From Chloroflexota bacterium (GTDB lineage: Bacteria; Chloroflexota; Dehalococcoidia; Bin125), in the NCBI GenBank assembly GCA_028875225.1, contig JAPPFB010000017.1:145920-209919 (forward strand): DNA of 64,000 nucleotides. Reading direction: 5' to 3'. The translations under genes were made by a program, and so were the position numbers. How positions within the stretch are numbered: the stretch's first letter is position 1; each line of letters begins with the position of its first letter. Shown piece by piece: positions 1-8,128 of the stretch. Under the pieces are notes generated by a model, which saw only the letters and a program-made list of their open reading frames with translations, had not been told where the DNA came from and did not search any database.

Positions 1-1729
1 GCAGACCGGACAGACACGCGCCCTGCAATCCGAATCCTGCGTAACTCGACTCCGGACCCCACTGCCCGCGCAGGCAGGTGCTGAGCATGATGATCTCGGG
101 CCGCTCCTGGCTCAGCGTGGCATAGTCGAGACCGAACTGCTTCAGCGTGCCCGGCGTGAACGACTCCACCACCACGTCGGCCCAGTCGACCAGTTGTCTT
201 GCGTACGACAGCCCTTGCTCGGTATCCAGTCGCAGCGCGACCCCGTACTTGGACGAGTTGAAGTTGGCCATGAACTGAGCCCGGTCCATGCCCGGCTCGT
301 TGTCCTTGAACGGCGGCGCGAGGCGCAGCACGTCGGGACGCGTTGCCGATTCGATGTGGACCACCGTGGCGCCGTGATCGGCCATCGACTTCGAGATCAA
401 CGGGCCGACGCCAACCCAGGCGAAGTCCGCAATCTTGACGCCGGACAATGCGCCGCCGTCTACTCCACGCACGCCGTTCGACGAGATCGGCGTCCGAGTG
501 GATCGGGTTGGCGCGCGCCCGGCCTCGGACAACAGGTGTTGATCCTGGCCCAGCGTCGGAGCCGGCCGAACCAGTTGCAGCGGCGTCTCCGACAGCTTGG
601 CGAATGGGCCGGGATAGCGCTTACCTTCCAGCTCCACCCAATATTCGCGCGCTTCGAGGTGCTTGTCCCGCGCGATGTCCTCGACCGTGTACAGCGGCGC
701 CAGCATGAAGCCGTCCTCCACGGCTCGGGCGTAGCATTCGGCCATCGTCCGATTCGCCACGAAGTTGTGCAGGACCTCATTGGCGACGGCCAACATGCGA
801 CCGGCCTCCGCCGGATCTTCCATCGCGGCCCGACCCAGGCTGGCGGCCCATTCGTCGATGTCGGCGCCTTCCAGCTCGCCGCTCAGCTCGCCGGATTCGG
901 CGATCCACTTCATCACCTTGGTCGAATGACGCAGGCCCAGCCCGCCGGGAACGATGCTGAACGTGACGTATCCGTCCGCGCAGGGATGGATCGGGAACAC
1001 GGCAGGACCCTCCAACACCCCGACCGCGCGGTCGGCGCACGTGCCGGGAGGATCTCCGCCGGTGTTGGGCGGGAACCCGGTGGCGTGCATCAGGGTCCAG
1101 ACGATCGCCGCCTGCATCGAGACGTCGAGATGCTGTCCCTGGCCGGACAGATCCCGCTCGCGCAGCGCAATCGCCGTGTCTGCCGCCGCCTGCACGCCGG
1201 AGTGAATCGCCGCCTGCGGATATCCCACCGGCACCGGCGGCCGGTCGCCCTCGCCCTGCAGTCCGACCAGTCCGCCCGCAGACTCGATCGTCAGCTCGGT
1301 CGCCGGTCGGTCGGCCCAGGGTCCATCTTGCCCATACGGCGTCACAGAGACATAGATCAGGTCGGGATGCGCCTCCTTGACGTCGTCGTAGCTCAATCCC
1401 CAGGCGGCCATCGTCCCGGGATCGAACGACTCGATTAGCACATCGGCGGTACCGAGCAGGGCGCGGAAGTCGGCCCGACCCTGTTCGTCGTCGAGGTCGA
1501 TGATCACGCTGCGCTTGCCCAGCCCCATCGCGGCCCAGTAGAGCGAACGCTCGGGGTCCTGGTCGCTGAACGGCGGCATCTCGCGCGACGGCGTTCCCCA
1601 GGGCGGCTCAACCTTGATCACTTCCGCCCCCATGTCGGCGAGCACGCGGCCGGCCATCTCGGCTCTCGTGGTCGCCAGATCGATGACACGAACCCCGCCC
1701 AGCAACGTGTCCGACGCCTCACTCGTCAT
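1..1729 (-). CDS. Tandem-domain CaiB/BaiF family CoA transferase (3' end cut by window edge)
   Basis: The reverse strand is open from an ATG at 1729 to the window edge. It encodes one full CaiB/BaiF (class III CoA transferase) domain over about residues 8-400 and a second that begins near residue 425 (SGVKIADFAWVGVG). The N-terminal signature GVRVIDLATTRAEMAGRVLADMGAEVIK-type core (split here: GVRVIDLATT, then ADMGAEVIKVE) is typical. Class III enzymes move CoA between carboxylic acids through an aspartyl-CoA thioester. In domain 1 the residue expected to be that Asp is Ala (VSMQAAIVW instead of VSMQDAV), so this half may be structural only. The start at 1729 has GGAG 7 bases upstream; an in-frame ATG at 1735 has worse spacing. 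The second domain's active site lies outside the window. Substrate unknown. Confidence 0.88.
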   Translation of the reverse strand, partial: MTSEASDTLLGGVRVIDLATTRAEMAGRVLADMGAEVIKVEPPWGTPSREMPPFSDQDPERSLYWAAMGLGKRSVIIDLDDEQGRADFRALLGTADVLIESFDPGTMAAWGLSYDDVKEAHPDLIYVSVTPYGQDGPWADRPATELTIESAGGLVGLQGEGDRPPVPVGYPQAAIHSGVQAAADTAIALRERDLSGQGQHLDVSMQAAIVWTLMHATGFPPNTGGDPPGTCADRAVGVLEGPAVFPIHPCADGYVTFSIVPGGLGLRHSTKVMKWIAESGELSGELEGADIDEWAASLGRAAMEDPAEAGRMLAVANEVLHNFVANRTMAECYARAVEDGFMLAPLYTVEDIARDKHLEAREYWVELEGKRYPGPFAKLSETPLQLVRPAPTLGQDQHLLSEAGRAPTRSTRTPISSNGVRGVDGGALSGVKIADFAWVGVGPLISKSMADHGATVVHIESATRPDVLRLAPPFKDNEPGMDRAQFMANFNSSKYGVALRLDTEQGLSYARQLVDWADVVVESFTPGTLKQFGLDYATLSQERPEIIMLSTCLRGQWGPESSYAGFGLQGACLSGL

Positions 1730-1829
1730 TTCCATGCTCCGATCTGGCAACTCCGACCGACATGCCAAAGACTTCCCCACTCATAGCGGGGACTATCAGC
1801 CAAGATACCGAAGGTCGCCGGTTGGCGGT

Positions 1830-2060
1830 CTACAGGACCAAGAACATCCTGATCAGCACCGAGAACACGCCGAAGATCAACAGTGCGCCGAGAATCCACC
1901 AGAGCAATCGAGGCGCATCCTCGCGCGGTTCGTCCGCCCGGTTCTCGTGGTCGATCCAGTGAGCGTGACGCTCCGGAGGCGGCCGCCGTCGACGAGTCGC
2001 AGGCGAATCGGGCGCCGGAGGCGGCCACAGTTCCCCGCCGCTGCCCTGCTCTTCCGCCAT
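1830..2060 (-). CDS. Small single-pass membrane protein, function unknown
   Basis: A 76-residue protein. Residues 1-50 are hydrophilic, rich in Pro, Arg and acidic residues. They are followed by one strongly hydrophobic C-terminal segment (LLWWILGALLIFGVFSVLI), so it is probably a tail-anchored or single-pass membrane protein. The ATG is preceded by GGAGG at good spacing, which supports translation. It lies between the CaiB gene and a divergent DRTGG-domain gene. I do not recognise a family; short length and low complexity leave some doubt that it is a gene. Confidence 0.5.
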   Translation of the reverse strand: MAEEQGSGGELWPPPAPDSPATRRRRPPPERHAHWIDHENRADEPREDAPRLLWWILGALLIFGVFSVLIRMFLVL

Positions 2061-2476
2061 CCCAGGTCCTCCGCCTCTCGCGCCCGCTTCGGGGCTTCAG
2101 TCTAACGGCGCTACGACCGGCGCGATCTGCATACCATGAGAACATGCGAGCGCATCAAGCCTGGCTGCGCCGCATCAACCACGTACCGACGCCGCCCGTC
2201 AATCCAGCGGACGATGTCGGAACCATCCGTAACAGCCCGGACGGAAACTGCCAGTTTCCAGCCCCAGCAGGAATGATCTGGACAAATCTGGACAAATCTG
2301 AACACCAACACCCACGATCCTCTGCCCAGCACAGGAGATCGGCAACGAGCCCACAGAATTCCTCGCCCCAGACCGCCACGCCGTGGTTCGCGAAACCCGA
2401 ACAGACCCTAGCCCGCGCGCCGATTAGTCTGGGCGAGGCAGCACGCGAACGGCACGCAGATGAATCGGAGCGCCTC
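2061..2476. other. Intergenic region with A-rich direct repeats and a hairpin
   Basis: About 416 bases without a convincing gene between two divergent genes. At 2278-2300 a 12-base unit (ctggacaaat plus two bases) is repeated in tandem. It is followed at about 2317-2338 by an imperfect inverted repeat (CGATCCTCTG ... CAGGAGATCG). A similar order of A-rich repeats followed by a hairpin with a CCCACGATC start occurs at 61977-62075. It could be a 5' leader or a small dispersed element; it presumably also holds the promoters of both flanking genes. Confidence 0.4.
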
Positions 2477-3355
2477 GTGACCCGAATTCTTGTCACATCA
2501 ACGCTGGCCGGCGACGGTAAATCGGTCGTCGCCGCCGGGATCGCTTCCGCCTTGCGTGCCACGGGCGCAACCGTCCGGCTCGTCAGGATCGACGACGGAG
2601 ACTCGGCCGCCGCCGACGCCCAGCAGCTCTCCAGGGTCAATGGCGTTCGCGGTGCCTCCCAGCCCGTTGCGGCCTCGGATGTCCCGTCCGACACCGATCA
2701 CACGGTGATCGAAGCGGCGTCCGCCGACGGCATCGAATCGGATCGGACCGTGCTTGTAGTTCGCCACGGCGAAGCCGACGACGACACAGTCTCGCGATCG
2801 CTCGCGGCGCAGCCCGACGCGGTCGTCGTCAACGGCGTGCCCGAGCACGGCGGCCCGGCCGCGCTGCAGCGCATCACCGATCTGGGCGGCAATGCCGCCG
2901 CTGCGATTCCACAGGACCGCCACCTGGCCGCGCCGACGGTGCGCGACATCGCGCCCGCGCTGGCGGGCGAACTCTCGGGAGACGAGGAACTCTTCGACGA
3001 GGCCTCTCGCGACCTCGTGATCGGACCCGTCAGTGCCCACGAAGGCATGGACTACTTCCGCAAGTATCCGGACAAGACGCTGATCACTCGCCACGACCGG
3101 ATCGATATCGCACTGGGAGCGTTGGACTACGAGCCGCTTTGCCTGATCCTCGCCGGCGGCGAACCGACGCTCCCCTACGTCGCCCAACGGGCCGAGCGCG
3201 AGTCGTTTGCCCTGATTACCACCTCAATGACCACGCTCGAGGCGGTCGAAGCGATCGGACCGCTCTACGGCAGCTCGGACTTCGTCGGCGAACGCAAGCT
3301 GGCGCGTGCAATCGAGCTGGTCGCGGACAACGTTCCGACTGCAGCACTCGCCTGA
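2477..3355 (+). CDS. BioD-like P-loop / DRTGG-domain protein (phosphotransacetylase N-terminal-like)
   Basis: A protein of 292 residues starting at GTG 2477, chosen because GGAG lies 6 bases upstream and homology begins there (VTRILVTSTLAGDGKSVVA). The N-terminal half is a dethiobiotin-synthase-like P-loop domain with a Walker A-like STLAGDGKS. The C-terminal half resembles a DRTGG domain (ITRHDRIDIALGALDYEPLCLILAGG). This architecture is known from the N-terminal part of large phosphotransacetylases and from stand-alone proteins with a proposed regulatory or nucleotide-sensing role. There is no acetyltransferase domain. The P-loop half looks shortened in its middle. The exact function is unknown. 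Confidence 0.75.
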   Translation: MTRILVTSTLAGDGKSVVAAGIASALRATGATVRLVRIDDGDSAAADAQQLSRVNGVRGASQPVAASDVPSDTDHTVIEAASADGIESDRTVLVVRHGEADDDTVSRSLAAQPDAVVVNGVPEHGGPAALQRITDLGGNAAAAIPQDRHLAAPTVRDIAPALAGELSGDEELFDEASRDLVIGPVSAHEGMDYFRKYPDKTLITRHDRIDIALGALDYEPLCLILAGGEPTLPYVAQRAERESFALITTSMTTLEAVEAIGPLYGSSDFVGERKLARAIELVADNVPTAALA

Positions 3356-3362
3356 TCGCCGT

Positions 3363-4025
3363 CTAGAGCTTCCTCAACAGGGTCAGACCGTCGCCGACGG
3401 TCAGGTGTACCGAGTCGACCCGCGGATCGTCGGTGATCCTTCGATTGAAGTCGTCGATCGCAACCTTGTCGGGGTGGCGCTCCGTCGAGTCGGCGACCTG
3501 GCCGCCCCAGAGCGTGTTGTCCACGGCGATCAATCCTCCGACCCGCAGCAAACCCAACGCACCCTCGAAATAGCTCCAGATCGGCTCCTTGTCCGCGTCG
3601 ATGAAGGCGAAGTCGAACAGCCCGCCGCCCTCTCGGCCCAGCGCGGCCACCGTGTCCAGGGCCGGACCCAGACGGAGGTCAATCTGGTGACGGACGCCAG
3701 CCTCAGTCCAGTACTTCCGAGCAATGGATGTCCACTCCTCGCTCACATCACAGGCGACGAGCCGACCTTCCTCCGGCATCGCCTGAACCACTGCCAGCGC
3801 CGACGCGCCCGTGAAGGTGCCGATCTCGAGCGCGCGCCGAGCGCCGATCAGCTTCACGAACCAGCCCAACAATCGAGCCTGGTCCGGTCCGATCTGCATA
3901 CCTCCGGCAGGCAGCTTCGCGGTCTCCGCTCTCAGTCGTCGCCAGACATCGTCCTCTCGCGTCGAGGTCTGTTCGAGGTATCTCGCCAGCTCTTCAGTCA
4001 CAGGGGTGGTTCGAATAGAGTGCAT
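3363..4025 (-). CDS. Class I SAM-dependent O-methyltransferase (caffeoyl-CoA type)
   Basis: A protein of 220 residues, the normal length for the family. It has the SAM-binding motif LEIGTFTGASAL (residues about 66-77), the metal/substrate segment FAFIDADKEPIW and IAVDNTLWGGQV, all typical of Mg-dependent caffeoyl-CoA/catechol-type O-methyltransferases (Methyltransf_3). The enzyme would transfer a methyl group from SAM to a catechol-like hydroxyl; the substrate cannot be read from sequence. It is convergent with the DRTGG gene (7-base gap) and divergent from the HU gene. Confidence 0.88.
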   Translation of the reverse strand: MHSIRTTPVTEELARYLEQTSTREDDVWRRLRAETAKLPAGGMQIGPDQARLLGWFVKLIGARRALEIGTFTGASALAVVQAMPEEGRLVACDVSEEWTSIARKYWTEAGVRHQIDLRLGPALDTVAALGREGGGLFDFAFIDADKEPIWSYFEGALGLLRVGGLIAVDNTLWGGQVADSTERHPDKVAIDDFNRRITDDPRVDSVHLTVGDGLTLLRKL

Positions 4026-4151
4026 GGCTGGACGTTAACTCACCCATCAAAAGGTGCAGAGCGCTATTGCCCCATGCGAGCTTGCCGATAACACTACGTA
4101 AACAGTGAAGGCCCGGCATCGTTGACTAGCCCAAATGGAAAGTGAGTGACG

Positions 4152-4469
4152 ATGACAGACTCCAAACCGAAGACCAAGGCTCAGATGGCCAAGGCGATCG
4201 AAGCCAGGACAGGGATCCGCAGCCAGGATGTGAACGAGGTGCTGGATGCGCTCGCGGATGCGGTGATCGAAGATCTGTCAGTCGGCGGGCCAGGTTCCGC
4301 CACCGTCGCCGGTTTGATCAAGGTTGACATCGTCGCACAGTCGGCGCGACCGGAACGACAGGGACGCAATCCGGCCACTGGTGAAGCCATTACCATCGCC
4401 GCGCGACCCGCGCTGGATCGCGGCAAGGTGCGCGTGCGAGCGCTGAAGCGCCTGCGCGACGTTCTCTAG
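4152..4469 (+). CDS. HU/IHF family nucleoid DNA-binding protein
   Basis: A protein of 105 residues with the HU fold signature: an N-terminal helical dimerisation region, then the DNA-binding arm with GRNPATGEAI, the hallmark of HU/IHF proteins. It is slightly longer than the usual 90 residues because of a polar N-terminal tail (TDSKPKTKAQ). I chose ATG 4152 over an in-frame GTG at 4146 because a GAAAGTGAG purine stretch lies just upstream. It is expected to bind and bend DNA in the nucleoid as a dimer. Confidence 0.88.
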   Translation: MTDSKPKTKAQMAKAIEARTGIRSQDVNEVLDALADAVIEDLSVGGPGSATVAGLIKVDIVAQSARPERQGRNPATGEAITIAARPALDRGKVRVRALKRLRDVL

Positions 4470-4490
4470 GTCCCGGTTCTCGAGCCGCCA

Positions 4491-5684
4491 ATGTCGCCCG
4501 TCCCGCCAGTCAACGACGCCGGACGAGCGCTCATTCAGCGGCTCGAGCCGCATCTGCCCAAACTCGCCGAGTTCGCGGAGATCCACGACCGCGACGCCAG
4601 CTTCCCGTTCGCGTCGTTTCAGATGCTGCGCGATATCGGCTGGATGGCAGCGCCGATACCTCGCGAATACGGTGGCGAAGAGTGCTCGCTCGCCGATCTG
4701 GTCGCGGCGCAAACCGCGTTGGCCAGGGTCGACATGGCCCTGGCCTTCGCTTGCGGAATGCACCTCATGTCGGTCGGCTCCGAGCGCTCGAATCGCTCCT
4801 GGCCGGAGCAACTGCGCGAGCGGATCTTCCGATCCGTCGTCGATGACGGTGCGCTCTGCAACCAGGTCGCTTCGGAACCGGAGCTGGGGTCTCCGCAAGG
4901 AGGCGGCCGACCGCAAACCGCGCTCACGCCGGACGGCCCGGGCCGATGGCGAATCAACGGGCGCAAATCGTTCACGACGCTGGCGCCCGATCTCACCTGG
5001 TTCCTCACCTATTGCGCGGTCGAGGACGGCTCAGGCAAGCTCGCCCGCGTCGCCGTGCACCGCGATTCGCCGGGATTGCGAATCGAGGAAACCTGGGACG
5101 TGGTCGGACTGCGCGCGACCGGTTCGCATGACGTCTGGTTCGAGAACGTGCTCATTACGGACGACGAGTTCCTGGTCCGGCAGGATCCGGCCCAGGCCGG
5201 CCAACGGCACGGAGACTTCGCCTGGTTCGCCTTGCTGGTCTCTGCGGCGTCGCTCGGGGTGGCCGAGGCGGCGCGCGACTACACGGTCGACTTCGCCCGC
5301 CATCGCCGCCCCGGTGGAGCGCCCGGTGTGATTGGCAGTCTGCCGACCGTTCGCGCACAGGTTGGCGAAATCGACCTGCGCATCATGTCGGCGCGGGCGC
5401 TCTTGCATGAGACCGCGTCCGCCTGGGACCAACTCGACGCAGAAACAAGATTCAAGCTCGGACCGCGCGTCGCCGCGACCAAGCTGCACACGGGCGACAC
5501 CGCCGTCGACGTCGTCGATCGCTGCATGCGCCTGGTCGGCGGAATCTCGCTGCACCGCTCACAGCCGCTGGAACGCTACTACCGCGACGTTCGCGGCCCC
5601 TTGCACAACCCGCCGATCACGCCGCGCGGACTTGAAGTCATCGCCGCTGCGGCGTTGGATCCTCTGCCCGACGTCACTTCTTGA
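4491..5684 (+). CDS. Acyl-CoA dehydrogenase-family flavoprotein
   Basis: A protein of 397 residues with the complete acyl-CoA dehydrogenase layout: N-terminal helical domain (MAAPIPREYGGEE), middle beta domain (WRINGRKSFTT, VGLRATGSHDVWFENV) and C-terminal helical domain ending RYYRDVRGPLHNPP. The usual catalytic Glu segment (YEGT after the YRD motif) is missing; LHNPP follows instead. This is also seen in DszC-like flavin monooxygenases of the superfamily, so it may be an oxygenase rather than a dehydrogenase. It starts 21 bases after HU and its tail overlaps the convergent acyl-CoA dehydrogenase homologue by 11 bases. Confidence 0.85.
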   Translation: MSPVPPVNDAGRALIQRLEPHLPKLAEFAEIHDRDASFPFASFQMLRDIGWMAAPIPREYGGEECSLADLVAAQTALARVDMALAFACGMHLMSVGSERSNRSWPEQLRERIFRSVVDDGALCNQVASEPELGSPQGGGRPQTALTPDGPGRWRINGRKSFTTLAPDLTWFLTYCAVEDGSGKLARVAVHRDSPGLRIEETWDVVGLRATGSHDVWFENVLITDDEFLVRQDPAQAGQRHGDFAWFALLVSAASLGVAEAARDYTVDFARHRRPGGAPGVIGSLPTVRAQVGEIDLRIMSARALLHETASAWDQLDAETRFKLGPRVAATKLHTGDTAVDVVDRCMRLVGGISLHRSQPLERYYRDVRGPLHNPPITPRGLEVIAAAALDPLPDVTS

Positions 5685-6822
5685 AGGTGCTCGTCAACCG
5701 GTGCGCGATGTTCAACTTCGCTTGATCGACGCCGCCAAGACTCAGTCGTTGCCAGCGCAGTTCCCGAGCCCAGCGCTCCAGGGGCAAGTCCGCCGAGCCT
5801 CCGGCGATTCCGTGCAAGTCCATGGCGCGTTCGACCACGGCCGTTGCCGTCTCAATCGCGTACGACGTCGCCGCGAGTGCCAACTCGTCCGTGTGATCCG
5901 CGGCAGTCAGATACAGGGCGCGTGCGGCGGCGACCGCGATCTCATTGTCCGCGAGCGCCAGGCGCGCGCGTTCGCCCTGGGCGAGTGGCGATCCGTGTTC
6001 TCGCCGCGACCAGACGACGCCGCGGCACATGTCCTGCGCCGCCGAGGCCACACCGGTCAGGTGCGCCGCCGTGAACACCCGGCGGCGAAGGACCAGGTCG
6101 TTGGCGAAGGCGGGACCATCGCCCGGCTCACCGAGCAGATTCGCCTCCGGCACCTTTACCGCCGACAGATTGAGTTCCATCGTGTCCCGTCCCACGGCGA
6201 TGGTTGGCCAGGGACGCCAATGCTGGAACCCAACTCGATCGGTTTCGACGATGATCGCCGACACTCCGCTTCGCTCACCCGGTACCAGCTCCGTGTTCGC
6301 ATAGACGATGCCAAAGGCCGCGTCGGAGGCGTCGGCGACGAATAGCTTCGTCCCGTCGAGCATCCATCCCTTCGGATGCCGCTGGGCGCGGATCCGTACA
6401 CCGTCGACCGGCAGCGTTGACAGATCCGGATCCTCGAGGCCTCTGAAGCAGGTGGCATCGCGGCGCAACAGCGGCGAGAGAAACCGTTCTCGTTGGTCCT
6501 CCGAGCCTGCATAGAGCTGCGTCGGCGGATCCGGATCGAACAGACCGTATGCGGGATTGAGTACGCCGGCCCGATGCTGGGACAGCTCTTCGGCGATGCG
6601 CAACCGATCCGCGTCGGGCAAGTCAATCTCTGGGCCAACGCCCGACCCGGAAGGCGCCATGAGATGGTCGATGCCCAGTTCCGCGGCACGATTCAGCAGC
6701 TCGGCGTGGACTTCCATTGGAAGCCTGGGAGCGTTCGGCTCGATTCGCTTTTCCTGCAGCCAGATCTCGCGCCGAACGAAGCGGCGGACCGTATTGACGA
6801 TGAGGTCGAGTTCTTCACTCAC
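5674..6822 (-). CDS. Acyl-CoA dehydrogenase family protein (degenerate active site)
   Basis: A protein of 382 residues from a GTG at 6822. That start lies 31 bases after the upstream CaiB gene ends and matches the beginning of the homologous region (SEELDLIVNTVRRFVRREIW). N-terminal, beta and C-terminal domains are present (LDGTKLFVADASDA; AMDLHGIAGGSADLPLERW). At the end, where active enzymes have YEGTxE, this protein has SLGGVDQ, so the usual catalytic Glu is Gly. The base may lie elsewhere, as in some family members. It is probably co-transcribed with the CaiB gene, suggesting activation and then oxidation of one acyl-CoA substrate. Confidence 0.83.
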   Translation of the reverse strand: MSEELDLIVNTVRRFVRREIWLQEKRIEPNAPRLPMEVHAELLNRAAELGIDHLMAPSGSGVGPEIDLPDADRLRIAEELSQHRAGVLNPAYGLFDPDPPTQLYAGSEDQRERFLSPLLRRDATCFRGLEDPDLSTLPVDGVRIRAQRHPKGWMLDGTKLFVADASDAAFGIVYANTELVPGERSGVSAIIVETDRVGFQHWRPWPTIAVGRDTMELNLSAVKVPEANLLGEPGDGPAFANDLVLRRRVFTAAHLTGVASAAQDMCRGVVWSRREHGSPLAQGERARLALADNEIAVAAARALYLTAADHTDELALAATSYAIETATAVVERAMDLHGIAGGSADLPLERWARELRWQRLSLGGVDQAKLNIAHRLTSTFKK

Positions 6823-6853
6823 GATCCACCGTCCGGCCACGACCTGACATCGT

Positions 6854-8068
6854 TCAGCCCAACGCGCCACTGGCGGCCAGTTCCGCCAACTCGTCGTCCG
6901 ACAGTCCCAGCTCTTGCAACACTTCGTGCGTGTGCTGTCCGGTCTTCGGAGCCGGCCCGCGCGGACCAACATCCGCACCTGCGATGTCGAAAGGTGTGTT
7001 CAGGGTCCGGAACGTTCCTTCTGGACCATCGATCTCTGACCAGGCGTTCATTGCTTCCATCTGGGGATCACAAATCACTTCCGGCAATTCTGCAACCGGC
7101 GCCCAGGTCAGCGCTTCGGCATTGAGCAGCGGCGTCCATTCCGCCAGCGTCTTCGAACTGAACACCTCTCGCATGGCGCCGGTCAGTTCGGCCGTGTGCT
7201 CCATTCGCCCCACCAATGACGCAAATCGCTCGCTACTGCTCCACTCCGGCTGTTCCAACGCGCGGCACAGCGGCTGCCAGTACCGGTCTCCAGTGGGCAT
7301 CACCAACATCAGCCAACGACCGTCGGCGGTCTCGTACGAGTTGAACATCGGATTGCCGGGCTGCACCCGATCGATGCGCGGCGGCTGATCTTCGAGAATG
7401 AGCGAAGTGGCGACATCGGCGCCGATTGTCCAGGCCCCCGTCCGCTGCAGCGTGACCTCAACGAACTGGCCCTCGTCGGTGAGGTCGCGCAGCCGCAATG
7501 CCGCCAGGGTCCCGGAGAGCAGGTTGAGCGCTGTCGCGTGGTCGCCCTGTCCCGGCCGGCAGGGCATCGGTGGACCGTCCGGTTCGCCGATCAGACTCAT
7601 GATCCCCGATCGCGACCAGAACGCCGAATAGTCGAAGGCGGTCATCGCGTTGTCGGGTCCGCGTGTGCCATAGCCGGTGAGCACCACGTAGATCAGCCGT
7701 GGATTGACCGCTTGTAGTGAATCCCAGGACAGGTCATAGCGGGCGATGCGCGGCGCCGTCAGGTTCGTGACGAAGATGTCGGCTTCGGCGACCATGCGCT
7801 TGACCACGTCGCTCGCGCCCGGCGCTTCCAACGACAGCGCCACGCCGCGCTTGCCTCGATTGTCCAGTTCGTAGGCCGCGTCGACGTCGGTGTCCGGATC
7901 GAAGTCGGGCTTGCGTCCGCGCATCAGGGTGGTACGCCAGGCGTCGCCGACGGGGTTCTCGATCTTGATCACATCGGCGCCGAGGTCGGCCATCAGCGCC
8001 GCCGCCGACGGCGCGGCGAGCCAGTTCGCGGCTTCGATCACACGAATTCCCTCAAGCGGCGCAACCAT
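6854..8068 (-). CDS. CaiB/BaiF family CoA transferase
   Basis: A protein of 404 residues, a normal single-domain class III CoA transferase. It starts MVAPLEGIRVIEAANW; ATG 8068 is preceded by AAGGGGG. Motifs are GADVIKIENPVGD, the VVLTGYGTRGPD loop and GDHATALNLLSGTLAALRLRD. The residue aligned with the catalytic Asp of formyl-CoA transferase is Arg (TLQRTG, about residue 209), so activity by the usual aspartyl-CoA route is doubtful. The downstream acyl-CoA dehydrogenase gene follows at 31 bases. The divergent lyase gene starts 61 bases away, so the two share a promoter region. Confidence 0.87.
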   Translation of the reverse strand: MVAPLEGIRVIEAANWLAAPSAAALMADLGADVIKIENPVGDAWRTTLMRGRKPDFDPDTDVDAAYELDNRGKRGVALSLEAPGASDVVKRMVAEADIFVTNLTAPRIARYDLSWDSLQAVNPRLIYVVLTGYGTRGPDNAMTAFDYSAFWSRSGIMSLIGEPDGPPMPCRPGQGDHATALNLLSGTLAALRLRDLTDEGQFVEVTLQRTGAWTIGADVATSLILEDQPPRIDRVQPGNPMFNSYETADGRWLMLVMPTGDRYWQPLCRALEQPEWSSSERFASLVGRMEHTAELTGAMREVFSSKTLAEWTPLLNAEALTWAPVAELPEVICDPQMEAMNAWSEIDGPEGTFRTLNTPFDIAGADVGPRGPAPKTGQHTHEVLQELGLSDDELAELAASGALG

Positions 8069-8128
8069 ACCGTCCCCCTTCGTTAGCTTGCAGTCCGATC
8101 CTACCGGCCGAGCGAGAAGGAGCCGACG

